Made by a program: the position numbers and the translations under genes | Shown: one piece after another, positions 22,357-31,165 of the stretch | Layout of the letters: the number at the start of each line of letters is the position of its first letter | Numbering within the stretch: the first letter of the stretch is position 1 | Origin: an uncultured Erysipelotrichaceae bacterium | GTDB taxonomy: Bacteria; Bacillota_I; Bacilli_A; RF39; UBA660 | Assembly (NCBI GenBank): GCA_902797265.1 | Contig: CADBSF010000050.1 | Span: 1 to 35,176 of the forward strand | Direction: 5' to 3' | Length of the DNA stretch: 35,176 nt | Notes under the pieces: model-generated | The model's input: only the letters and a program-made list of their open reading frames with translations | Databases searched by the model: none | Told to the model about the DNA's origin: nothing

Positions 22357-23172
22357 ATGCTAATATTACCGATTGTTAATAAGAAGAGAGTAATGAATGT
22401 AGAAGTAAAACTTAAGACAGCACAAAAGATTAGACGTGGTGTTTGTTTTGATGATGCCAAAGAAAGTGAGATTATTGTAAATCGTGCTAAGTTTTCAGAC
22501 TCTTCTTTTAAAAATTCTAGAGATGATATGGCTCCTATTGATTTTATTCGAAGTAAATCATTACTATATCCTAGAAGTTTTTTAGTGACGACGAAAGAGC
22601 ATGCCAATTCTAATTTATATGATGTTTATGAAGTTGCACCTCCACCTAAAAAAGTAAATGATAGTTTAGATTGTTTATATAGTAAAGCAATTATTGATTT
22701 AGTAAAAGAAATCCCAGGAACTGAAAAAAGAGGAAGATACCTTTCTTTTGAAAATTTAGGAATTGATAAACATTTAACAAATGATAAGATAGCTTCTTTA
22801 CAAAGAATTATTAAAGAAAATAGAGATTCTTCTGTATGGCCTAGATTATTTGAAGAAGCAGGAATTTCTGATTTAAGTGAAACTATTGATTTTATGAATA
22901 ATTTTGAATGTACGGTTTTATCAGATACTTCTATTTCTGAAGAATCATTAGAAGAAACATTAAAAGCATTATCTAATATTCATACGAGAGATTATCGTAA
23001 TTTAAATAAATACTATCAAATGGCTAAATCAAATACGGATATTTATACTAGAATTTCCTATATTCATAAAGTGTTATATGATAAGCCTTTAAATTTGATA
23101 CAAGCAAAAAAACAAGTTCCTAAGAGACTTGTTAAGAAAATGGAGGATGGAGAATACGGAAAAGCAGCCTAA
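22357..23172 (+). CDS. Hypothetical protein
   Basis: A 271-residue soluble protein starting MLILPIVNKKRVMNVE. I do not recognise it. It has no membrane segment and no evident catalytic motif. The Pro-rich stretch VYEVAPPPKKVN near residue 105 separates an N-terminal part from an all-helical, charged C-terminal part with several repeats of Leu/Ile-x-Asn/Lys. ATG 22357 is chosen over ATG 22351 because GAGGTG at 22345-22350 spaces correctly only to the former. The next gene, tcdA, begins inside its last 26 bases, so the two are probably co-transcribed. The position between aspS and tcdA is empty in Bacillus, which makes this an inserted, lineage-specific gene. Confidence 0.75.
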   Translation: MLILPIVNKKRVMNVEVKLKTAQKIRRGVCFDDAKESEIIVNRAKFSDSSFKNSRDDMAPIDFIRSKSLLYPRSFLVTTKEHANSNLYDVYEVAPPPKKVNDSLDCLYSKAIIDLVKEIPGTEKRGRYLSFENLGIDKHLTNDKIASLQRIIKENRDSSVWPRLFEEAGISDLSETIDFMNNFECTVLSDTSISEESLEETLKALSNIHTRDYRNLNKYYQMAKSNTDIYTRISYIHKVLYDKPLNLIQAKKQVPKRLVKKMEDGEYGKAA

Positions 23173-23860
23173 TCGTTTTTCTCGCTTAGAATTATTAGTT
23201 GGAGAGAACAATCTATCTCTTTTTTCTTCTAAATGTGTTTTGATTTTAGGAGTAGGAGGAGTTGGATCTTTTGTAGTTGAGGGTTTGGTTCGCTCTAGAG
23301 TATCAAAAATCATCATTGTTGATTATGATATTGTGGATATTACAAATATAAATAGACAGATTTTAGCACTTACTTCTACGATTGGAAAAAAGAAAGTAGA
23401 TGTATTAGAAGAAAGAATATTAGATATTAATCCTGATTGTCAAGTAATCAAGATTGATTCCTTTATTACGGATGATAATATTTCTTGCTTATTTCAAGAA
23501 AAAATAGATTATTTTATTGACTGTTGTGATACGGTTTCTACAAAGAAACGAGTATTGTTAGAGTGTATCAGAAGAGATATTCCATTTATTTCTTCCATGG
23601 GTACTGGAAATAAATTGGATCCTACTCAATTAGAAATTGTGGATATTCGAAAAACAAGTAATGATCCACTTGCTCGTATTCTTAGAAAATATGTGAAAGA
23701 TCAACATATTACTAAGAAAGTTATGGTATTATGTTCGAAAGAATTACCGATAAAAACAGGTAGTAGAACAGTAGGATCCACATCATTTGTTCCCTCATCT
23801 GCTGGTTTGATGATTGCTAGTTACGTAGTAAGGGAATGGATTAAAAAGAATCAACAATAA
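23147..23860 (+). CDS. tcdA: tRNA threonylcarbamoyladenosine dehydratase
   Basis: E1-like enzyme that cyclises t6A to ct6A at tRNA position 37. N-terminal NRFSRLELLVGENNLSLF is followed by the nucleotide-binding ILGVGGVGSFVVEGLVRS, DITNINRQILALTSTIG, the DCCDTVSTKKRVLLE segment, and SSMGTGNKLDPTQLEIVDI, all characteristic of TcdA/YgdL/YrvM. The catalytic-region Cys of the family appears in VMVLCSKELPI. The start is uncertain: ATG 23147 lies directly after GGAGG with no spacing, while TTG 23129 has only a weak SD. It overlaps the preceding gene. In Bacillus tcdA directly follows aspS; here it does so after a four-feature insertion. Confidence 0.88.
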   Translation: MENTEKQPNRFSRLELLVGENNLSLFSSKCVLILGVGGVGSFVVEGLVRSRVSKIIIVDYDIVDITNINRQILALTSTIGKKKVDVLEERILDINPDCQVIKIDSFITDDNISCLFQEKIDYFIDCCDTVSTKKRVLLECIRRDIPFISSMGTGNKLDPTQLEIVDIRKTSNDPLARILRKYVKDQHITKKVMVLCSKELPIKTGSRTVGSTSFVPSSAGLMIASYVVREWIKKNQQ

Positions 23861-23886
23861 AAAAAGATGAATCTTCATCTTTTTTT
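23861..23886. terminator. Bidirectional terminator between tcdA and lexA
   Basis: AAAAAGATGA, ATCT loop, TCATCTTTTT: a perfect 10-bp stem with an A-run before and T-run after, serving both convergent genes. Confidence 0.85.
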
Positions 23887-24505
23887 AGTCTAATTTTCGA
23901 TATAATCCTATTACTTTTCCTAAAATTGTACATTCTTTTAAGATAATTGGATCCATAGTATCATTTTCTGGTTGAAGTCTAAAGTATCCATTTTCTTTAT
24001 AGAATGTTTTTACAGTAACTTCATTCTCATCATTCATCGCAACAATGGTTTCTCCATTTCTTGCTGTATTTCTTCTTTCAACGATTAAAATATCTCCATC
24101 ATAAATACCTACATTTATCATAGATTCTCCACTTACCTTTAAGGTAAATACTTCCTTTTTATTACTAATTAGATTTGTTGGTAATGAGAAATATTCATCT
24201 GGAGTTTCGATTGCTTCGATTGGTGTTCCTGCTGTTACTTTACCAAGAAGAGGAACATCGACAACAGAATCATTTTTTGTTATATATTCATTAGGAACTA
24301 ATATTTCAATAGTTCTATTTTTTTTGTCATTCTTTTTAATATATCCTTTTTCTTCTAACTTTTTCAAATGAAAATGAATGGTTGCTGGTGAAGATAATTC
24401 TGCTACTTCACCAATTTCTCTTACTGTTGGTGGATAACCATTTTTCGCAATTAATTGTTTTAATACTTGTAAAATTTTTGATTGACCGTTTGTTAATTTT
24501 TCCAT
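23885..24505 (-). CDS. lexA: LexA repressor
   Basis: SOS regulator with self-cleavage. The N-terminal winged helix is at residues 1-70 (YPPTVREIGEVAELSSPATI, the usual recognition region). The cleavage pair is A92-G93 in KVTAGTP, the catalytic Ser is S128 in VSGESMI and the Lys is K166 in EVTVKTF. 206 residues is normal. AGGAGGTT precedes the ATG. A LexA box lies in the intergenic region toward a small divergent gene, and a weaker box overlaps its own -35 element, consistent with autoregulation. In Bacillus lexA is likewise divergent from yneA. Confidence 0.97.
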   Translation of the reverse strand: MEKLTNGQSKILQVLKQLIAKNGYPPTVREIGEVAELSSPATIHFHLKKLEEKGYIKKNDKKNRTIEILVPNEYITKNDSVVDVPLLGKVTAGTPIEAIETPDEYFSLPTNLISNKKEVFTLKVSGESMINVGIYDGDILIVERRNTARNGETIVAMNDENEVTVKTFYKENGYFRLQPENDTMDPIILKECTILGKVIGLYRKLD

Positions 24506-24530
24506 AAAAAATAACCTCCTTTACTGCTTT

Positions 24531-24559
24531 AGTATATCATTATAATTGTCAAATGTCAA
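24531..24559 (-). promoter_or_regulatory. Promoter of lexA
   Basis: On the minus strand: TTGACA (24559-24554), spacer of 16-17 bases, then TATACT near 24537-24532, with TGA just before the -10. Confidence 0.7.
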
Positions 24560-24570
24560 ACAAATGTTTA
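24557..24570. promoter_or_regulatory. Possible weak LexA box at the lexA promoter
   Basis: CAAACAAATGTTTA keeps the C-x-AAC-N4-GTT core spacing of the Gram-positive box (CGAAC-N4-GTTCG) but lacks the outer G/C positions. It overlaps the lexA -35 element. Confidence 0.35.
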
Positions 24571-24578
24571 AAAAAATA

Positions 24579-24608
24579 TTGACACGAATTATTGTTCGAT
24601 ATTATACT
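24579..24608 (+). promoter_or_regulatory. SOS promoter of the small membrane peptide
   Basis: Perfect TTGACA at 24579-24584, 18-base spacer, TATACT at 24603-24608. The LexA box fills the spacer. Confidence 0.8.
24585..24598. promoter_or_regulatory. LexA operator (SOS box)
   Basis: CGAATTATTGTTCG differs from the Gram-positive consensus CGAAC-N4-GTTCG at one base. It starts directly after the -35 and ends 4 bases before the -10 of the divergent small gene, so bound LexA would block RNA polymerase. Confidence 0.85.
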
Positions 24609-24631
24609 ATATTCAGAAAGGAGTGATATGT

Positions 24632-24769
24632 GTGAAAAATATTATGAAGAAAGGGGTAATTGTTCTACTACTATATTTTGCTTTATTTGGATATTTATTA
24701 TTATTAGCTGATAGAATGGAAAAACTCCAAGAAAAAGAAGAAAATGTTGTAGAAATTGCTATGAAATAA
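24632..24769 (+). CDS. Small SOS-controlled membrane peptide, candidate division inhibitor
   Basis: A 45-residue peptide, MKNIMKKGVIVLLL at the start, with one membrane segment (GVIVLLLYFALFGYLLLL, residues 8-25) and a charged tail DRMEKLQEKEENVVEIAMK. The GTG start has AAAGGAG at 24617-24623 eight bases upstream; the other ATG at 24628 leads to a 26-codon frame without this pattern. The SOS promoter and position next to lexA match Bacillus yneA, a single-span cell-division inhibitor, but YneA is about 105 residues with a LysM domain, which is missing here. Small SOS membrane peptides that block division are also known in Caulobacter (SidA). Role as division inhibitor is inferred from context. 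Confidence 0.7.
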   Translation: MKNIMKKGVIVLLLYFALFGYLLLLADRMEKLQEKEENVVEIAMK

Positions 24770-24777
24770 CGATTTTA

Positions 24778-24786
24778 TGATACAAT
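24778..24786 (+). promoter_or_regulatory. Extended -10 promoter of polA
   Basis: TGATACAAT (TGn plus TACAAT at 24781-24786), 20 bases before the polA ATG at 24806. Some polA transcription may also come from the SOS promoter upstream. Confidence 0.5.
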
Positions 24787-24805
24787 AAAATTAGGAGTTG
24801 ATCGT

Positions 24806-27403
24806 ATGAAGAAGATTATATTAGTAGATGGAAATAATTTATTATTTAGAAGTTTTTATGCTACTGCTTATCAAGGAGTTATCATGAAAAATTCGAAAGG
24901 TTTTCCTACCAATGCTCTATATGGTTTTATTAATATGATGAATAAAATTATTAAAGAAGAAGAACCTAGTTATATTATGGTAGCTTTTGATAAAGGAAAG
25001 ACTTTTCGACATGATAAATATGATTCTTATAAAGCAGGAAGAAGTGAAATGCCTGATGAATTGAGAAGTCAATTTCCAAAAGCAAAAGAAGTACTAGATA
25101 GTATGGGAATCAAACATTTTGAAATTGATAATTACGAGGCTGATGATATTATTGGCACATTATCGAGAATGGTTGATGAAGAAAAAGATTTCATAGGTAC
25201 GATTATTTCTAGTGATAAAGATTTATTACAATTAATTAGTGATGAAGTAGTTGTTAAACTATTAAAAAGTAATGATTCTATTTTAATGGATAAGAATGAA
25301 TTCTTTCAGACTTATCAGACAGAACCAATTCATATGATTGACTTAAAAGCTTTAATGGGTGATTCTAGTGATAATATTCCTGGAGTGAAAGGAATAGGTG
25401 AAAAAGGAGCTATTCAATTAATATCTAAATATGGTTCCTTAGATGGTGTTTATCAACATCTAGAAGAATTAACTCCTAAAATGAGAGAAAAATTAGAAGC
25501 TGATAAAGAAAATGCTTATATGAGTTATGATATCGCAACCATCTATAGAGAAGTACCTTTAAATTTTTCTTTAGATGATTGTCAGTATAAAGGATTTATT
25601 CCAGAACAATATAAAGCTATCTTAGAAGAATTAGAATTTTATTCTTTATTAAAGAAACTATCTTTTAATGGAGAGAAGAAAGAAGAAAAAGAAGAGAAAA
25701 AAGAAATTCTTATTAAAGATATTTCTGAGTTTAAACATAAAAATTTCTCTTTCTATTTAGAAACGAGAGGAGAAGTTTATAGTAAGAGTGAAATATTAGG
25801 AATGGGTTTATATGATGGAGAAAATGGTTATTTCTTAACAAAAGAAGAAATCTTTTCTCATTCAAATATCTTTTCTTCTAATGTTGAAAAATATACTTAT
25901 GATTTAAAAAAGAATCTTGTTGTATTAAACCCTCTTTCTATTGTAAATTGTCCTTATGATTTAATGATAGGAGCTTATTTACTAGATTATGTTGTAAAAG
26001 ACGATATTAGCTTTTTAGCAAGATCTTTTTCTTATTCTATTGATGATTATGAATCTTTATATGGTACTTTAAAAAGACCAAAAGAAATAGAACTAGATCA
26101 ATTAAAAAGTGTATGTGTTGAAAAAGCTAGATTTATTTATGAGACAAGAGAAGAAATATTAAAGAAAATAGAGGAAGAAGAAGAAATGAATTTATTTTCT
26201 AAGATAGAGATGCCTCTCATTAAAGTTCTAGCTGATATGGAAATAACTGGAATTAAAGTGGATAAGGATTATTTAAAGGAAGTAGAAAAAGAACTAAAGG
26301 TTTCTATGGAACAAATGGAACAAGAAATCTATCATCTTGCTGGAAGAGAATTTAATATATTAAGTCCTTCTCAGTTATCAGTTGTCTTGTTTGAAGAATT
26401 GCATATTCCTTATCCAAAAAGGGTAAAGGATAATAAATATTCTACTAGTAAGGAGATTTTAGATAAGATTGTAGATAAACATCCTATTGTTCCTTTCCTT
26501 CTTGAATATCGTACGTTAGCGAAATTGTATTCTAATTATGCCGTTGGATTACAAGAAGAAATTCGAGAAGATGGAAGAATTCATACGATTTTTACACAGA
26601 CTCTAACTCGTACTGGTAGACTTTCTAGTATTAGTCCGAATTTACAAAATATTCCAGCTAGAAATGAATATGCAAGATTAATAAGAAAAGCCTTTGTTCC
26701 TGATAAAGATTCTGTTATCTTATCAAGTGATTATTCTCAAGTAGAACTTCGTATCTTTGCTCATATGGCTCACGCTACGAATTTAATTCAAGCTTTTATT
26801 GATAATCAAGATATTCATGCGAAAACAGCTTCTGATATCTTTCATGTACCAATCGAAGAAGTTACCAAAGATATGAGAAGAAATGCAAAAGCCGTTAATT
26901 TTGGAATTTTATATGGAATCAGTAGTTTTGGTTTATCAGAAGATTTAGGAATCGATATTAATACCGCAAAAGAATTTATTGATAACTATTTAGAATCCTA
27001 TCCAGGTATCTATGAATATATGGAAGAAGAAAAAAAGAATGCTTATAAAAATGGTTATGTAAAGACATTGATGAATCGAAAAAGAGTGATTGAAGAATTA
27101 AAAAATAAAAATTATATGATTCGTAGTAGTGGAGAAAGAATGGCTTTAAATACTCCAATTCAAGGAACAGCTGCTGATATTTTAAAGAAAGCAATGGTTG
27201 AAATCTATGAAGAATTTGAAAATAGAGGATTAAAAAGTAAAATGTTAATTCAAGTACACGATGAATTAGTCTTTAATGTATTAAATGAGGAATTAGAAGA
27301 AGTAAAAGAAATTGTTAAAAATATTATGGAAAATACCTTATCATTAAGTGTTCCTTTAAAAGTAGATATAGAAGTTGGAAATAATTGGTATGAAGCAAAG
27401 TAG
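24806..27403 (+). CDS. polA: DNA polymerase I
   Basis: Gap-filling and repair polymerase, 865 residues. The N-terminal 5'-3' exonuclease is complete (DGNNLLFRSFYAT, SSDKDLLQLI, DLKALMGDSSDNIPGVKGIG). The middle 3'-5' exonuclease-like domain is present but lacks the DxE metal-binding motif (SFYLETRGE), so proofreading is probably lost, as in Bacillus Pol I. The polymerase domain has motif A (SSDYSQVELRIFAH), motif B (RRNAKAVNFGILYG) and motif C (QVHDELVF), all intact. AGGAG is 8 bases before the ATG. It is followed within 8 bases by mutM, an arrangement common in Bacillota. Confidence 0.97.
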   Translation: MKKIILVDGNNLLFRSFYATAYQGVIMKNSKGFPTNALYGFINMMNKIIKEEEPSYIMVAFDKGKTFRHDKYDSYKAGRSEMPDELRSQFPKAKEVLDSMGIKHFEIDNYEADDIIGTLSRMVDEEKDFIGTIISSDKDLLQLISDEVVVKLLKSNDSILMDKNEFFQTYQTEPIHMIDLKALMGDSSDNIPGVKGIGEKGAIQLISKYGSLDGVYQHLEELTPKMREKLEADKENAYMSYDIATIYREVPLNFSLDDCQYKGFIPEQYKAILEELEFYSLLKKLSFNGEKKEEKEEKKEILIKDISEFKHKNFSFYLETRGEVYSKSEILGMGLYDGENGYFLTKEEIFSHSNIFSSNVEKYTYDLKKNLVVLNPLSIVNCPYDLMIGAYLLDYVVKDDISFLARSFSYSIDDYESLYGTLKRPKEIELDQLKSVCVEKARFIYETREEILKKIEEEEEMNLFSKIEMPLIKVLADMEITGIKVDKDYLKEVEKELKVSMEQMEQEIYHLAGREFNILSPSQLSVVLFEELHIPYPKRVKDNKYSTSKEILDKIVDKHPIVPFLLEYRTLAKLYSNYAVGLQEEIREDGRIHTIFTQTLTRTGRLSSISPNLQNIPARNEYARLIRKAFVPDKDSVILSSDYSQVELRIFAHMAHATNLIQAFIDNQDIHAKTASDIFHVPIEEVTKDMRRNAKAVNFGILYGISSFGLSEDLGIDINTAKEFIDNYLESYPGIYEYMEEEKKNAYKNGYVKTLMNRKRVIEELKNKNYMIRSSGERMALNTPIQGTAADILKKAMVEIYEEFENRGLKSKMLIQVHDELVFNVLNEELEEVKEIVKNIMENTLSLSVPLKVDIEVGNNWYEAK

Positions 27404-27411
27404 GTGATGTT

Positions 27412-28233
27412 GTGCCTGAAAAACCAGAAGTAATTACAGTTAGTAGAAATTTAAAAGAACCATTATTAGGAAAAGAAATTCAATCTGTTTCTGTTTATTG
27501 GGATAATATTATTGCTTATCCTAGTGTATTAGAATTTCAAGAAAAAATTCGTAATCAAACTATTTTAGATATTACAACCAGAGGAAAATTTCTTGTCTTT
27601 CATCTCTCTAAAGATGTATTGTTGATTCATCTTAGAATGGAAGGAAAGTTTTTGTTTCGAAAAGAAAAAGAGAAAAGAGAGAAACATGAACATGTTGTTT
27701 TTCATATGAATCACGATATTTCGTTTCGATATTGTGATGTTCGCAAGTTTGGAAAGATGTATCTATTTTCTAAAGAAGAAGCTTATTCCCGTAAACCTCT
27801 TAGTGAACTTGGATTAGAGTTCGATAGTGAATCTCTTACGAAGAATTATTTATATAATAAGATTCATAAGAGAACAATTCCTATTAAAACCGTTTTACTT
27901 GACCAAAGTGTTATAGCGGGAATTGGAAACATCTATGCGAATGAAATTTTGTTTTTTTCTCATATTCATCCTTCCAGAAAAGCTAGTAAAATTAGTTTAA
28001 AAGAATGTGAGGATATTATCAAAAACACAAAAAATGTATTATTAAAAGCAATCGATTTAGGAGGAACAACTATTCGTAGTTTTACTTCTAGAGAAGGTGT
28101 TCATGGTAATTTTCAAAATGAATTAGCTGTTCATGGTAAAGATGGAAAATTATGCTCCTGTGGTGAAGTTATAAAAAAAATTACAGTAGGTGGGAGAGGA
28201 ACCTATTATTGTCCTATGTGTCAAAGAAAATAA
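27412..28233 (+). CDS. mutM: Formamidopyrimidine-DNA glycosylase
   Basis: Excises oxidised purines (8-oxoG, FaPy) and cuts the abasic site. After the GTG start come P-E-K-P-E-V, with the catalytic Pro2 and Glu3 conserved. LIHLRMEGKF, VRKFGKMYLF and IAGIGNIYANEILF are family motifs. The C-terminal zinc finger CSCG...CPMC is complete and includes the DNA-contacting GGRGTYYC segment. 273 residues is normal. AGGTGAT lies 5 bases upstream of GTG 27412. Transcribed with polA. Confidence 0.95.
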   Translation: MPEKPEVITVSRNLKEPLLGKEIQSVSVYWDNIIAYPSVLEFQEKIRNQTILDITTRGKFLVFHLSKDVLLIHLRMEGKFLFRKEKEKREKHEHVVFHMNHDISFRYCDVRKFGKMYLFSKEEAYSRKPLSELGLEFDSESLTKNYLYNKIHKRTIPIKTVLLDQSVIAGIGNIYANEILFFSHIHPSRKASKISLKECEDIIKNTKNVLLKAIDLGGTTIRSFTSREGVHGNFQNELAVHGKDGKLCSCGEVIKKITVGGRGTYYCPMCQRK

Positions 28234-28264
28234 AGAACCATTTAAATAATGGTCTTTTTCTTTT
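28233..28264 (+). terminator. Terminator after mutM
   Basis: AAGA(A)CCATT and AATGGTCTT pair around a 5-base loop with one bulged A, followed by a T-run. Confidence 0.8.
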
Positions 28265-28272
28265 ATTTGTTA

Positions 28273-28278
28273 TATAAT
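28273..28278 (+). promoter_or_regulatory. -10 element of pyk
   Basis: TATAAT 25 bases upstream of pyk ATG 28304, with no convincing -35. Confidence 0.45.
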
Positions 28279-28303
28279 TATTTTAATAACGGAGGAGAAG
28301 TTA

Positions 28304-29704
28304 ATGAAAAAAACAAAAATTATTTGTAGTGTTGGACCGGCATGTAATAATGTAGAAATTATGAGTGAAATGGTTTCTAATGGTATGGATTGTGCAAGAA
28401 TTAATCTTAGCCATGCTAGTTATGAAGACTGTTTAAAAGCAATTGAAGTTGTAAGAGAAGTACGTAAAAAATGTAATCGTCCTATTGCGATTATGTATGA
28501 TACAAAAGGACCAGAATTTCGAACGATGGAATTTTCTCATGTGGTTTCTTTAAAAAAAGGAGATACAATTACTTTAGTAAAAGATAATGTTGTAGGAGAT
28601 GAAAATCAATTTAGTGTTAATCATCCAGAAGCTATTTCTTTTATAGAAGTTGGAAAGCATGTATTAATTGATAATGCTTTATTAGACTTAGAAGTAATCG
28701 ATAAGCAAGAAAATTCTCTATTATTAAGAGCGTTATGTGATGGAGAAATTAATAGTCATAAGACAATAAATGTACCAGGAGTAAATTTAAATCTTCCTTT
28801 TATTAGTGAAGTAGATCAGGAAGATATCATATTTGCGGCAAAGCATTCTTGTGATTATTTAGCTTTATCGTTTGTTAATTGCGAGGAAGATGTTCGTTCT
28901 GTTCGTTCTATTATCGAAGCAAATGGGGGAGACGCTAGAATTATTTCTAAGATTGAAAGTCAACGTGGAATCGATAATATTGATGAGATTATTAGAGAAA
29001 GTGATGGAGTCATGATAGCTAGAGGGGATTTGGGTGTTGAAGTTCCTCTTGAAGAATTGCCAGTTCTTCAAAAAAGAATCATTACCAAGTGCCGTGAAAA
29101 TGGGAAGTTTGCTATTGTCGCAACAGAGATGCTTGCTTCTATGTATCAATCTCCTCGTCCTACTCGTGCAGAGGTTTCAGATATTGCGAATGCTGTTTTA
29201 GATGGAACGGATTGTGTGATGTTATCAGGTGAGACAACAGTTGGAAAATATCCTATTCAAGCAGTTTCTTATATGAGTCGTATTGTGGAATATGTAGAGT
29301 CTACTATTGATTATTCAAAACATACTGATTATAAAAGAAAGATAAGTATTTCTGATACCATTGCGAAATTGGTTGTGGATGCTTGTTTATATGATCATAT
29401 CAAATTAATTGTTACTACTACGATGAGTGGTTTTACAGCTAGACGTATTAGTAATCTAAGACCAAATTGTACGATACTTGCTTGTTGTCCTTCTAATCAT
29501 ATTGCAGAAAAAGTATCATTAAATTTTGGTGTAAAACCAGTTGTTACTCCGATATATGATAATACCGATGAGATGATTGATGGTGCAAAAAAGATTGCTA
29601 TTGAGGAATTTCATTTGGTTCCAGGAGATTTAATTGTGATTACAGGAGGATTTCCTTTAGGAGTTGCAAAGTCAACTAATTATATTCGTATTGTTGAAAT
29701 ATAA
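28304..29704 (+). CDS. pyk: Pyruvate kinase
   Basis: Last step of glycolysis: phosphoenolpyruvate + ADP to pyruvate + ATP. The N-terminal ICSVGPACNN and INLSHASYEDC lead the barrel domain, MYDTKGPEFRTM is the substrate loop, SKIESQRGIDNIDEII and GVMIARGDLGVEVP carry the metal-binding and catalytic Lys/Glu/Asp region, and ATEMLASMYQSPRPTRAEVS is the signature. 466 residues, without the extra C-terminal phosphohistidine-like domain found in Bacillus pyruvate kinase (about 585). Start has GGAGGAG 6 bases upstream. Confidence 0.96.
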   Translation: MKKTKIICSVGPACNNVEIMSEMVSNGMDCARINLSHASYEDCLKAIEVVREVRKKCNRPIAIMYDTKGPEFRTMEFSHVVSLKKGDTITLVKDNVVGDENQFSVNHPEAISFIEVGKHVLIDNALLDLEVIDKQENSLLLRALCDGEINSHKTINVPGVNLNLPFISEVDQEDIIFAAKHSCDYLALSFVNCEEDVRSVRSIIEANGGDARIISKIESQRGIDNIDEIIRESDGVMIARGDLGVEVPLEELPVLQKRIITKCRENGKFAIVATEMLASMYQSPRPTRAEVSDIANAVLDGTDCVMLSGETTVGKYPIQAVSYMSRIVEYVESTIDYSKHTDYKRKISISDTIAKLVVDACLYDHIKLIVTTTMSGFTARRISNLRPNCTILACCPSNHIAEKVSLNFGVKPVVTPIYDNTDEMIDGAKKIAIEEFHLVPGDLIVITGGFPLGVAKSTNYIRIVEI

Positions 29705-29726
29705 AAATAGAAAATAGGTGTAGGTT

Positions 29727-31145
29727 ATGAAGAAAAAAATACAAGAGATTACTAATAATCGATTTCTTCTTCTTTTTGTTATTCTTCTAATCAGTCTTTC
29801 TTTCTTCTTACTTATTTTTATGGTAAGAGAATCTGATTATTTTTGGCATATAAAAGCAGGAGAATATATGACTCATCATGGAATTCTAACAAAAGACGTT
29901 TTTTCCTGGACTAAAAGTGGAGGATATTGGATGAGTCATGAATGGCTCTTTGAAATGATTCTCTATGGATTTAAGACTGTCTTTAAGAAATGGCATTTAT
30001 TGATTTATGGATATTTTTGTATTACTTCTTTGTTCATGATTCTGTTTTTTTCAAGAAGAAAGGAATATTTAAGTAATATTCCTTTTAGTCTTATCTGGTT
30101 TAGTTTTTCTCTTATCTTTTCTTCGTTTATGCAAGGAAGACCCAATTTATTAAGTTTCAATTTTCTAGCATTAACCATTTTCATTTTATATGATGCTTAT
30201 CAAAATGAAAATTCTAAGAAACTCTATTTCTTGCCAATTATTTCTATTTTGTGGGCAAATATTCATGGAGGATCTTCTAATCTTGTTTATCTATTTCCTT
30301 TTTTCTTTTCTTTTTGTGGATTCTTTTCTTTTTCTATTGGAAAAATCGAAGCAAAAAGGATTACTAAAAAACAACATATCAAGTTTATAATCATTGGATT
30401 ATTTTCTATGTTTTGTACTTTAATAAATCCTCATGGAATAAAACTTCTTTTCTATCCTTATCAAAATATGTTAGATTCTACTATGTTACAAGTAATTCAA
30501 GAATGGGAACCGATTTCTTTTACTAATTTATCTCATTATCCTTATCTTTTATTACTAATTTTTGTATTATTTCTATTTATCATTAGTAAGAAGAAAATAC
30601 GATTTATCGATTTATCTCTATTTCTATTATCTATTTTTTTAGGATTAAAAAGTATTCGCTTTTCTAGTTATACTTATATTATTATGTCCTTTGTAATTGT
30701 TTCTTATCTATCTCCTCGTAAGATTGATTTGGGAACTACAGGAGTTTTTCTAATTTGTATCATCTTCTGTCTTTCTTCTTTTCTTCTTTTCTTCCCAACA
30801 ATAAAATCTCATATTGAATCACATTCTCTATCGAATAAAATACTTTCTGCTTTAGAAAAAGAAAATCCGAAGAGATTATTCAATGATTATAATATTGGAG
30901 GAGAATTAATCTATCATAATCAATCTGTTTTTATTGATGGAAGAGCTGACTTATATTCGAAAGATATTTTACCTGATTATTTAGTAATTACCTCCTTAGA
31001 GGAAAACTATCAAGAAATCCTGGATTCTTATCAATTTGATTATTTTCTTATCGAAAAGAATTCTAAATTATCTCATTATTTAAAATCTCATTCTTTGGAG
31101 ATTATTTCTGATAATCAATATATCTTATATAAAAAAAGTGAATAA
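29727..31145 (+). CDS. Polytopic membrane protein, GT-C glycosyltransferase-like
   Basis: 472 residues. Residues 14-33 form a membrane segment, followed by ESDYFWHIKAGEYM and DVFSWTKSGGYWMSHEWLFE in the first extracytoplasmic loop, then about nine further membrane segments. The Asp near the start of loop 1 and the W/H-rich loop are typical of GT-C enzymes that transfer sugars from lipid carriers. A soluble C-terminal domain (from about 385, KILSALEKENPKRL) follows. The assignment to GT-C is by layout only. TAGGTGTAGG precedes the ATG. It lies 22 bases after pyk and may be co-transcribed. Its terminator is shared with the convergent gene at 31153. Confidence 0.6.
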   Translation: MKKKIQEITNNRFLLLFVILLISLSFFLLIFMVRESDYFWHIKAGEYMTHHGILTKDVFSWTKSGGYWMSHEWLFEMILYGFKTVFKKWHLLIYGYFCITSLFMILFFSRRKEYLSNIPFSLIWFSFSLIFSSFMQGRPNLLSFNFLALTIFILYDAYQNENSKKLYFLPIISILWANIHGGSSNLVYLFPFFFSFCGFFSFSIGKIEAKRITKKQHIKFIIIGLFSMFCTLINPHGIKLLFYPYQNMLDSTMLQVIQEWEPISFTNLSHYPYLLLLIFVLFLFIISKKKIRFIDLSLFLLSIFLGLKSIRFSSYTYIIMSFVIVSYLSPRKIDLGTTGVFLICIIFCLSSFLLFFPTIKSHIESHSLSNKILSALEKENPKRLFNDYNIGGELIYHNQSVFIDGRADLYSKDILPDYLVITSLEENYQEILDSYQFDYFLIEKNSKLSHYLKSHSLEIISDNQYILYKKSE

Positions 31146-31165
31146 TGTTATGTTATTCACTTTTT
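31133..31165. terminator. Bidirectional terminator between two membrane protein genes
   Basis: AAAAAGTGAATAA and TTATTCACTTTTT form a perfect 13-bp stem around a 7-base loop. Each arm contains the end of one of the convergent genes. Confidence 0.9.

Noticed and set aside
24628-24708. Alternative ATG frame (MCEKYYEERG...) just before the GTG start of the SOS peptide
   Set aside because: It ends after 26 codons and its spacing from the Shine-Dalgarno is poorer; the GTG frame gives a membrane span plus charged tail.
28865-29149. 94-codon minus-strand frame in pyk
   Set aside because: Opposite the conserved catalytic region of pyruvate kinase.
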